From Spongospora subterranea f. sp. subterranea (Eukaryota; Endomyxa: Phytomyxea; Phytomyxea; Plasmodiophorida): 64,000 bases of DNA. Location: positions 1 to 64,000 of the forward strand of contig JAUGWO010000064.1 of assembly GCA_049724395.1 (NCBI GenBank). Reading direction: 5' to 3'. The notes below the pieces were generated by a model that was not told the DNA's origin, made no database searches, and saw only the letters and a program-made list of their open reading frames with translations. Both the position numbers and the translations under genes were made by a program. Position 1 is the stretch's first letter, and every line of letters starts with the position of its first letter. Below, piece by piece: positions 55,600 through 64,000 of this stretch.

Positions 55600-56390
55600 T
55601 CATTGTTTCTGAAGTGTTTGCCGGTAGAAAAGGACAGACACACCTTACTGATGACCACCGTCGTGTCATGTGCGAATATATTTTGAAAATGAGCGATGCA
55701 GGGAAGTTTGTTAAAGGTTTGATTGCATCAGCAAGCCTCCAATTTTGCCATTTCACGCCGAACAGCCAGCAGGATATGGAACGAAGGGGTGAAAACCAGT
55801 GGCACCGGAATAACTTCTGCCGTCGTTTCTGCACAAAAAAACGAGAAAGGGTTGGTCAAAAAACAAAGCCCGTTGATCCAGAGAACGTCAAAAACTTTCC
55901 TGTACAACAACGATCAAATATTCGGTCGCTTGGGTGAGCTTCAGATCTGACCGCACAGTGCATCCAAGAACCAAGGAAGAAGTTCTCAAGCGCATTCAAA
56001 TGCGATAAAGCCAATCCTCACTGAAGCCAACAAGATGACCAGGCTAAAGTTCTGCATTTCCATGATAAACTTGTCACCCCATCATGATCCAATTTTTCAA
56101 GAACATGATGAACGTCGCCTTCAAAAACTAGTCAACGATCTTACTTATCTGCAGATGAGATTGAGCCACATCGTACCTGCAAGAGCAAACGCTTCATCAC
56201 CAAGTAATGATCATGGCGGCAGTGGCTCGGCCGCCATGGGACCGGTCTAGAAACAAATGGTTCGCCGGAAGCTCGGTATTTTCCCAGTTGTCTTCCAAGA
56301 ACCAGCAAACGGAAGCAGCAAGAACCATCCTGTTTGAACTATGGCAACCAAACCAACTGAGGTCATCAACTAACAACAGGTGCACAGGTA
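55600..56390 (+). pseudogene. mariner-like transposase relic, N-terminal half
   Basis: Across frames: L-T-D-D-H-R-R-V-M-C-E-Y-I-L-K-M near 55640, F-A-I-S-R-R-T-A-S-R-I-W-N-E-G-V-K near 55745 (HTH), Y-L-S-A-D-E-I-E-P-H-R-T-C-K-S-K-R-F near 56145, then I-M-A-A-V-A-R-P near 56210. It is the same family as the copies at 10.25 kb and 47 kb. The reading continues after the copia insertion at ~57290. Confidence 0.65.
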
Positions 56391-56935
56391 TTAGTCAATA
56401 ATAAGTTCGTCAGTCTTGCAATCGAGTTTACTTGAGATGCCCTGGCGGATGGCTTGATTTGTTGGTACTCGTCTGGTAATCCATAAAGGGCCTTGACGCA
56501 TAGGGCTAGTTCGCCAACGTCGATGTTGTGCACTCTCAAGTCGTGATATAGTTCTACCATCTTGTCTATGTAGCCTGTCATGGTTTGGTTCGGCTGCTTC
56601 TTGTGGTGAATTAATTGGACAAATAAGTTGCTGCTTTTGGATGCCGCTGTTTGCGCGTAAATCTCGTGGAGCGTTGTCCAAATTTCGCTTGTTGTCGTGC
56701 ATCTCGACACTTGTTTGTATTGCGATTATGATAGTCGCATGTTGATTTGGGCAGAGGCTAGTTGATCGTTGCGTTGTTCGATCGTGTTGCCGCGGGTTGG
56801 CGGGTGGTGTAAGAACGAGTCGATGCCCATAATTATGAACTGTGTCTGGGTCTTGCGTCGGAATTCATCCCAGTTTCTTCCGGTGAATTCCGGGATCAGT
56901 TTCAGTCCCGAGCTTGTGTTTCGAGAGGTTGACAT
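56370..56935 (-). pseudogene. copia gag fragment (UBN2 type)
   Basis: From ATG 56935: L-K-L-I-P-E-F-T-G-R-N-W-D-E-F, then I-M-G-I-D-S-F-L; a TAA lies near 56727, after which W-T-T-L-H-E-I-Y-A-Q-T, M-T-G-Y-I-D-K-M-V-E-L and L-Y-G-L-P-D-E-Y follow in an adjacent frame. The order is that of copia gag. Nothing of pol is present. It lies inside the mariner relic. Confidence 0.6.
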
Positions 56936-57279
56936 CTTCTCTTAGGTGGTGGTCCGAGTTCTGTTGCTGTTGTTGGTTTGGTAAGTCATTACTCTCGGTG
57001 TTCTGTGGAATCCTGTGAATTCCTGTTCTTTTTCGTCAGGAGTGGCCGGGTTGTTGACAGGACACCAAGACAAATGACTCGCCAAACCAACAACAACAAC
57101 AGAACTCGGACCACCACCTAAGAGAAGATGTCAACCTCTCGAAACACAAGCTCGGGACTGAAACTGATCCCGGAATTCACCGGAAAACTGGGATGAATTC
57201 CGACGCAAGACCGAAACACAGGTCATGATTATGGGCATCGACTCGTTCTTACACCACCCGCCAACCCGCGATAAGAAAT
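56783..57279. repeat. ~200-bp inverted repeat: two head-to-head copia gag starts
   Basis: The start of the copia gag (ATG, S-T-S-R-N-T-S-S-G-L) is present on the minus strand (about 56783-56990) and again on the plus strand (about 57079-57279), with ~90 bp between. The plus copy has a frameshift after F-T-G. Confidence 0.85.
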
Positions 57280-57284
57280 GCCTT

Positions 57285-57720
57285 ATTGAGCAATATCAAC
57301 GATTCGTTTGTCATGGCCAGAGTATTGGACAGAACCCATTTTTACCCAGCAGGACAACGCCAGTCCTCATATTGACGCTTCACAGATGACGAATTCAACA
57401 ATGAAGCAAGCGAAGATGAATTTGACATTCAGTTGACCTGTAAGCAACCGAACAGCCCTGACCTGAACGTTCCGTGATCTGGGTTTCTTTCGTGCCATCC
57501 AATCCCTTCAGCAACAACAAGCACCAAAGAATATCGACGAACTTGTGGACGAAGAGTCGTTTGCGAAACTTGATAGGGAAAAGCTGAACAATATCATTTT
57601 TGATCTCTCCAGCAATGTATGATAGAGATGATGAAAGTCAAGGGAGGCAACAATTACAAGCTGCCTCATATGGGCAAGGAACATCGTGAGCCAAGAACCT
57701 TGAAAACATTGCAAAACACC
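57285..57720 (+). pseudogene. mariner-like transposase relic, C-terminal half
   Basis: R-L-S-W-P-E-Y-W near 57310, P-I-F-T-Q-Q-D-N-A-S-P-H-I near 57335 (catalytic D block), L-T-C-K-Q-P-N-S-P-D near 57440, F-F-R-A-I-Q-S-L-Q-Q near 57485, M-K-V-K-G-G-N-N-Y-K-L-P-H-M-G near 57635. These continue the N-terminal half at 55.6-56.39 kb, so the copia pair was inserted into this element. Confidence 0.65.
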
Positions 57721-57729
57721 AAAGAAGCG

Positions 57730-58300
57730 AGGTCTGTACTCGTGCATGACTTCGTACAAGGAAAAACATGAGCCATCTTGCTGAACCGATCAACGACCAC
57801 TAAAATCGAATCGGAGCCCCCGATTTCTGCAGTGTGACAATAAAGTCAATCGAATTTGAAGAGTGAGAGCTGTTTTCAAGTTGATCTGATCTGGCCCAGT
57901 AGTCTGACTCATTATACTGTAGGATCAGGGACGAACGAAACAGACTAACAGAGTTTGTCGGATGTGAATTCCCCTTCCAATTCGCATTAGTTTTCCGTAC
58001 AATATCAGTTTTAGCTCCGTTGCGAGGATGTTTGGGTTGGAACATGATGTTTTGGTGTGCCTTGGACGAAATCATTCCATAACAAAAATCAACATATTTG
58101 CCAACTAGGAGGGTCTATTGCTCTTTGGATACCGCGTAAACTTGCAAGGCGCAGAAGATTCAATCGTTAACTTTTCAAAAGCCTACACATCAAAATTTTA
58201 CTGAGTTCCCTCAGCAAAACTGGTATTTTCACTGGAAAGGTACTCCCCGACGCAATTAAGAAACAAGGCAAGCCAACACCGAACAGACGAAAGTTTGCTA
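57730..58300. other. no gene seen
   Basis: Short ORFs only; lies downstream of the epimerase gene. Confidence 0.4.
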
Positions 58301-58308
58301 AAGGAAAT

Positions 58309-59608
58309 TTAGAGTTTGCTATCAAGATACTCCTTGTAGAAGACCACAGTTGTGGAGTATTTTCCACCAGGGAGGGATAACTACGACGTTATTAACGAAA
58401 CCGGGTTCAACACACACCATTTTGGTGAATTCTTCGGCCCCTAGATCACTCATAGACGAAGCCTTCACAACGTCTGGATTCCAAACAACGGCATCTGGAA
58501 GTGACGCGTCCTTATAGATATGTATGACTCCATCTAATCGTTTCAGAATGTGAGTGTCGCTGTCAACTGCAAATCGGCTTCTCACCTTTGTCATTGATCT
58601 TGATGTGATTGGGTGCCTTGATATAGATCCTGTCAACCTCACCTGGAACTCAGGGTAAACAACTCTCGTGTCGATATACTGATACTATCAAAGGTACCGC
58701 ACCCTCAATTTTGATGGCACTTCGATCCGATTTACAGAGTTTTCCTTTATCTGCAGTGTCGATGTAATCTAGGTCTGTAAAATCCTCTAGAGTAACGTCC
58801 CTAATTTGCTAAGAATGATATAAGATCAATCAACGGTTTGATAGGGATTTTTTGAATGTCTCATTACGCTGATATTAAAATACGAGTGCAACGCGCATGT
58901 AAAACTCAGTGGCTCGTTTGATGGGTTGTTGATCTGCCACGTACATTGCAGATGATCGTCTTTAAGCTTCACAGTATATAGACTTGAAAATTCATGAGGC
59001 CAAATCTAGAACATTATGAGATTACGTCGCAAATTTAAAAATCAGATAGCATACTTTCTTTGTTTCGGCGTTGGAATCTAGCTTGAAGGTGACTTCTGCG
59101 GAATCTGGCGTGGTCTGCTCACTGTCAACCGCCCAGAGACTGGTTCTGGCGAACCCCTACTGAAGAATAAGCAAACTGTACCCACATTATAATAACAAAC
59201 CAACATGCGATGGAAGAGGACCTTTCGGCCCGAACTGTGGGAATATGATTGGAATGCCGCCCCGAATTGGTTTGGTCGTATCAAGAACAGCGTTCTTGCT
59301 CATGAATAGGATCGGATTGCGTTTTGTATGCGTATAGAACTGGGAGACGTGAGCACCTAGAAGATGGGCACTTCTGCTCAAAAAGCGACAGATCATTGTT
59401 TGGCGGTTGTTGAATTACCATAGGCGTAAATTTCGGCAAACGCATCTTGGCCAACTCGAAGCTCGATGCGTCGGTGGCGTCCTTGATCAACGTGGGTCAC
59501 AGATGCCATGGGCTGGCTGGCGTGAGCGGTGCGCAAATCACAGCAAGTGAGGCCGATGGCCACGGTTCCGGCCGCCACGGCCACCCCCGCCATTAACGCC
59601 CTGGACAT
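58309..59608 (-). CDS. glucose-6-phosphate 1-epimerase / aldose-1-epimerase-like (YeaD family)
   Basis: Exons 59419-59608, 59205-59356, 59055-59156, 58868-59005, 58703-58808, 58586-58642 and 58309-58566, with introns of 62, 48, 49, 59, 60 and possibly 19 nt, give about 333 residues. The N-terminus has a hydrophobic stretch (A-G-V-A-V-A-A-G-T-V-A-I-G-L) that may be a signal or anchor. Family motifs: G-G-I-P-I-I-F-P-Q-F-G, L-P-S-H-G-F-A-R (catalytic His), A-L-H-S-Y-F (second His), G-E-V-D-R-I-Y, and V-V-W-N-P ... M-V-C-V-E-P-G (catalytic Glu). The enzyme interconverts hexose-6-phosphate anomers. One extra T near 58375 (P-P-[W-W] for P-P-G-G-K-Y-S) breaks the frame. Read literally the protein stops at 58322. 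Confidence 0.85.
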
Positions 59609-59639
59609 CGTCTCAAACGTGTAATAATTCGCCTAAATG

Positions 59640-60540
59640 ATATCGTAACTTATGATTATATCCTCTGACTCTGACTGCGATCGGGATATTGTGTGGAATT
59701 TCAAAAACAGACCTGACTTAACCGCCGCTGTTAGAGCACTCATGTTAACGTAGCTTGGCACGTCTACAGTACATCCTAAATGGCTCTGTGACTTTACAGG
59801 GCGGCTGCTGCATCCCACTGTTACGATCAGGGGTCTTTTGCTCCACCGGGGAAAGGCGTCCAGTGAACTTTCGAGGCCCCCAAACTCAATTTTCAATGAA
59901 AATTTGAAGAATGGACCCCAAAGTACAGTACAAACGTGAACGAATTTTTGTTGCCGCAGAAAATCGAAACGCTCGCCGAGCCAAACTGTGCAAGATTCAA
60001 CCGAATTAAACTCGGGCGGGGAAATCTCTCATGAACACAGATGAGGTTCCGTATAAGACAAGTGAATCGGCGGCACCTCGCTTCGAAATCCAGAGCTCTA
60101 CTGAAGATTAATATCTTATTTCAGCCAGCTTCGTGATCGGGCCCAATTGCTGTCTCAGTTACAATGTTATGCAGCAAAGCAAGAACGTTCGATGATTCCA
60201 ATATTCCGCCACTTAAAATCTCTTACTTTGTTCCTGTAATCGGATGCAATCTTCGTTGGTGGCAACGAACGCATATAGCCCAAACACACGCAGTACGCTG
60301 CAATGAACAGGTTTTGTGTCTTGAGTTGATGGCATGATGAGAATGTCACCATCGTCTATTGTCGATATTGCCTAAACGAGACCAGCCTTCGTCGAAAGAG
60401 GCCACCGAACAATTCGTGTACAAATCATAGGATGCAATTATCCTGTACAAACGGGCACCAGAAATGGTTGCGTCAGCAGAGACAAGGATTACCGCTGACG
60501 TCGCAGTGACCGTCGGAAAAATGGATGGGTTGACGTCGTA
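59640..60540. other. no confident gene
   Basis: A minus ORF at 59633-59896 begins with K-I-E-F-G-G-L-E, recalling Urm1, but nothing else fits. A tiny plus ORF at about 59911-60008 is unsupported. Confidence 0.4.
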
Positions 60541-60543
60541 CGT

Positions 60544-60828
60544 AATCGATTGATTTTCTTCTGCCTTTCATGGCGGGCTATTTCTGCGACCAGTTCAGTA
60601 TCCAGCATATTTTCTGGGTTATTGCCTTGCTGTTGTGGGTGCTGCAATGCCTCCTCCTGCTGCCTCCTCCTCCTCTGTTGTCATCTCGCATATTTGGGGC
60701 TCTCAATCTGAGCAGGAGGAGGCATTTCAGCACCCACAACAGCAAGGCAATAACCCAGAAAATATGCTGGATACTGAACTGGACGCAGAAATCGCCCGCC
60801 ATGAAAGGCAGGTGAAAATTAATCGATT
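60544..60828. repeat. foldback element, 118-bp arms, 49-bp spacer
   Basis: The left arm (60544-60661) and right arm (60711-60828) are reverse complements with about six mismatches. The spacer is CCTCC-rich. Confidence 0.95.
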
Positions 60829-61210
60829 GAAACTGTCCGATCTTCTGCATTATCTGGAACTGATAAAGGAGAACCCAGCGGTGTAGCAAATTGAATGAAT
60901 ATTAACCGGGTTGAAGCAAGCACCTCGGTTCGATGGGAAAGATGCGAATTCCCACTACTGGCTGAGTAATGCAGCCATATATCTCCACCTAAAGGGATTA
61001 GGGTGAGATCACAGGCATCGATAAGACCGGCGTGCCAACATCAGTCATAACAAACCTTGCCTCGCCTCTACAAACCCATCAGGACGTAAGGGCCCTTACT
61101 TTAATCCGCCTAATTTTGGTATGCGCTGGGACAGTCGTGTGCACGATAAACGATGGTGAAATTCCTCATCATACCAACAAATTTATTAACGCAAGACACA
61201 AAACCTTGCG
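60760..61210 (+). pseudogene. copia gag-like relic
   Basis: From the right foldback arm the plus strand reads A-R-H-E-R-Q-V-K-I-N-R-L, then after a stop A-P-R-F-D-G-K-D-A-N-S-H-Y-W-L-S and A-I-Y-L-H-L-K-G-L, then I-D-K-T-G/T-S-V-I-T-N-L. This is the order of copia-type gag N-termini. No pol follows. Confidence 0.4.
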
Positions 61211-61452
61211 CAGGGGTGCTATCTGCCTGCATTGAAATGATCAGTGAGGTTGTGCCGAACTGATCACCGTGATCAACCGAACTGTTCGGTGATATGAACA
61301 GAAATGATCGGTGAAGCGAGGACGATTCGAAACTGATCGATGTAATAAAGCGAATGTATCGATTACAAACAAGTTGAGTTATTTGAGTAAATAAGTAAAG
61401 GCATGACTTTTGAGTCTTGATCTTGAGGATCGCGCAGCCCTCGTCTATGCAG

Positions 61453-61465
61453 CCCCCCCCCCCCC
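61453..61465. repeat. C13 homopolymer
   Basis: Thirteen consecutive C about 100 bp before the next gene; the length is likely unreliable in assembly. Confidence 0.8.
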
Positions 61466-61560
61466 GACTTGCAATGGCACTGCCACGTTTCGGCCTGGAA
61501 GCCGACTGCAGCAGTGTATATATAGAATAACGTAATCATGCATTAAAGTGGTACCGCTAT

Positions 61561-64000
61561 GTGTATTTGGACTTTAATCCATTCGATAAACGCTGTGCAA
61601 TTTCATCGGAAATTGTTGCTCAACGCGGTCACCATGCTTTGTTCGATTGCGTGAAATATTTTTCAAAGGATTCACAGCATCGCTTGCAACATCGTACTCG
61701 CGGGTCGGGCACGGTCATTCAGGGTATGACCGCCCGTCAAGACGATACTAACTACACCGTTATCCATGCCAACATCATCGCCACTGCTGAACGACTTAAA
61801 CGCCTCCGTCAACGGGCCAGCAAAGAGACACAAGAGAATCGGGCGCCGCCATGGGCATGCGCCGTCATCTCATCCTTACGCTCAGATGTTAATCTTCTTG
61901 TGAATGTGGCCAGGCACGATCCCAGTTTGCTCTCATCAATCATATTATTCGTGTTGAGGTCGAATTCTCCTGCTGATGATCACGCCATTATCAGCTCGTT
62001 TTTGCATTTATTCCTCGAATCGCCCGATCATTGCGTTCAAGATTTGTTTCGGCTGTTCTGGCTGAGATTTGGAGGCGCAGATTTTGCAGCGGCAAGCTTT
62101 GGCCCACTAGTCGTTTCGCTAATCGCTCCAAGAGGTATATCTTTTGATCTTGACTTGCAGGTTATCGTCCGGACGTTGGATTGCAATGTTATACTGCCAC
62201 AGATGGCGCCTAACGCTGACTTGCCCGGTGCCCGTCGCTTCCTCTGTTATCGCAACCATAATGACAGCGATTTAGACGACTATCACCGAACACACCTCCA
62301 GGAACGAACCCGAACAATCCGGCGACGTCTTGAGGCCCGTGCAGAACTCTGTATTCAAATCGTGACTGAAATGGTGGAGTCGATTTGCGATTTGTTGAAA
62401 GGATTCCCTCCTGGATTTGCATTCGTCTTGTCTGTTTTAAAAAAACATTCGAGCAAATCAGTTCGCGATAACAAACACGAGCTTAGAATGGTGTTTCTGG
62501 ATGCGATTTTCATCGCCGTATTTGAACAACCCGATTCTTTTCCTTTTATGCCAAAATATTTCTTCGACGAATTTTCGAGGCAGGTTTCTTTATTGCAGGA
62601 AATTGTTGCGTTTTTTGACCTTGATTGCTCAGGTCGTCTTTCAGGCAAATCGCACAGATCTTTGAGGCATTAGGCTCTTGCACTCCGATTGCGGGATGTT
62701 CGGCGCGAATAATCAATAATTTTGTTGCCGATTTCGGCCGTGTTGTTGATAAGTTGATCGATCATATCATAATGGGCGACAGTTGCGTCGCGCTCACCAG
62801 TTCATTTGCTCTTGAACCAATTCAAGTACAACACATTGTTATCGGAGGAAGAGATCTCCATCGTCTTCGAAATGGTGTTGCGCTTTTCTGTAAATGCAGG
62901 TATCCAACTACCGCTGTTCCCGAAGATTCTGCTGTTTTTGGAACAGGGCAACGATTACAGTCTGACAACGGAACTAATGATTTGCTGACGGTTGAGTTGA
63001 TTTCGCCTCACCCGTCTTCAGATTGGTACGGGCCATTGGATGAAGAGCAGGAAATGCTTCGCCTTCTGTTCGATTCGCTTGGTCGACTATCCATCCCGGA
63101 TTTGGTCCGCTCTGGTGATTCGTTCACCGATTACTTGCTGCATGTTGCCTCATATGCAGCGGTGCACTCTCGCCATTCATCCAGCAAACTTGCAGAATTG
63201 TCGTTTAGTTTGCTTCGACTTGAGTCTTTCATACAGTATGCTCAGAATAAGCCCTCCCGTGATTGGGCGACTCCATTAGTGCATTTTGTTATGACAGCTG
63301 TGGCGCGGCATGAAGAGATGCTGGCTGAGCATGTTGAACGCACTGAGGCTCAAATGTCATCGGTGACATCAATGAACAGAATTACGCTTCGATTGACTGA
63401 AGACGTCAAATTGGGGCATAAGCAATCCCGAATTGCCCAATTCATCTACCGTGCCAGTTTTAGTTTCCGGATTGTAATCAGAAGGAGCTCTAGTGCTGGT
63501 TCTTCCCGTGAACAATTTGTGTTGCCAAAACGATTTGCAGTTTTGTCCAGTAAAAAATGCCCCGTCAACATGCTGGAAGTCAACTGCACGTCTATCTCCC
63601 AAATTCTTGACGAATTAGAGCGCTTGGTTCATAGCTCTTATTCGGATATGGTTCCATCTGTCTTGAACCTGATTATCCGAAGGTTGTCTGCCATTCTAGA
63701 CCGAGACCTATCTGATGTCCCGGACGCCACCGCGATAATTCGCCGATTTTTAATTTCTCGTCTATACCGAGATCTATTTATTATGTCTGCACCTTCAGAC
63801 GCCGAATGTACGGCGCTACAAGATCAACTCGCAAAATTTTCGGCTGTAACCTTGAACGACCTCGACATGGTTGCATCTCCAGTCTTATTAAGCGCATTGG
63901 CATTGCCTATCTCGGAATTGGGACGCATCAACCTCTTCCTATGTCCGATACAAAAGATTGAATGTATTGTGTCCACAACCCGTTTGGCAATGGACTCGTT
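61561..64000 (+). CDS. large protein with C-terminal VPS9-like region, incomplete
   Basis: Open frames run 61561-62660 and again to the window edge. The start is uncertain: the first codon of the open frame is not ATG, and the first ATG in the frame is downstream. A 41-nt GT-AG intron (62637-62677) joins D-L-D-C-S to G-S-C-T-P in phase. Between 62740 and 62960 two frames compete (one with L-L-S-E-E-E-I-S-I-V-F-E-M-V), so further introns or an indel are present. The last ~90 residues (R-R-F-L-I-S-R-L-Y-R-D-L-F, L-D-M-V-A-S-P-V, I-Q-K-I-E-C-I) resemble the start of a VPS9 domain as in GAPVD1/RME-6, which activates Rab5-type GTPases on endosomes. The helical N-terminal part is not recognised; a RasGAP domain is possible but unproven. 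Confidence 0.5.

Noticed and set aside
59633-59896. Urm1-like start (K-I-E-F-G-G-L-E)
   Set aside because: Only the first residues fit; the rest of the fold and the C-terminal Gly-Gly are absent.

Overview
This is a eukaryotic nuclear window. Seven genes have a recognisable family (Rpt4, DENND4/Crag-like, VTT/DedA, Rrp40, S1/P1 nuclease, CSDE1/UNR-like, aldose-1-epimerase-like) and most are split by short GT-AG introns. Every intron placed by frame and family match is 46-62 nt, apart from a few odd ones discussed below. One Pol III tRNA-Asp gene is present. Most of the remaining DNA is transposable-element debris: Ty1/copia, Ty3/gypsy, mariner-like, pogo/Tigger-like, FLYWCH/SWIM/Ulp1 (Mutator-like), LINE endonuclease and RT, and SANT/NAM-like transposon proteins. 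The mariner and SANT-like families are of a kind I associate with oomycetes and plasmodiophorids, so a plant-associated protist of the SAR group is my best guess. That placement is inference; no marker gene here fixes it.

Layout. 1-1743: minus-strand Ty3/gypsy fragment running off the left edge, with a candidate 5' LTR. 1750-4800: direct repeats, a ~55-bp minisatellite, and little else. 4800-10126: a complete Ty1/copia element (5377-10077) with identical 162-bp LTRs and a 5-bp target duplication, inserted in an older SANT/NAM-like transposon gene. 10250-18810: mariner relic, a small membrane-protein candidate, a 220-bp-arm foldback, RT and LINE endonuclease relics, a copia gag relic and a 32-bp tandem repeat. 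18982-20524: Rpt4/PSMC6, seven exons. 20525-25500: unrecognised DNA, then two pogo/Tigger-type relics. 25811-26404: a small secreted-protein candidate. 26668-31210: a cluster of FLYWCH, Ulp1 and SWIM fragments with inverted terminal repeats and a 38-bp palindromic tandem array. 32845-32916: tRNA-Asp. 33779-38844: DENND4/Crag-like Rab GEF. 40572-44754: gene-dense block of VTT protein (-), Rrp40 (+) and S1/P1 nuclease (-). 44863-46425: a 64-bp minisatellite open in all three forward frames. 47000-50100: mariner and SANT relics with a 490-bp inverted repeat. 51778-54985: GC-rich island with an unknown gene (+) and a CSDE1/UNR-like cold-shock protein (-). 55600-57720: mariner relic split by an inverted pair of copia gag fragments. 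58309-59608: aldose-1-epimerase-like (glucose-6-phosphate 1-epimerase) gene. 60544-60828: second foldback. 61561-64000: long gene ending in a VPS9-like region, cut by the window edge.

The host genes are housekeeping in character: proteasome and exosome (protein and RNA turnover), Rab traffic (DENND4-like and VPS9-like), ER/Golgi lipid membrane (VTT), a secreted nuclease, and translational control (CSDE1). They do not form an operon-like system. The most unusual items are the three-frame-open minisatellite beside the nuclease, the FLYWCH-Ulp1 element with its palindromic array, a possible 19-nt intron in the epimerase gene, and repeated single-base frame breaks that look like residual assembly error.
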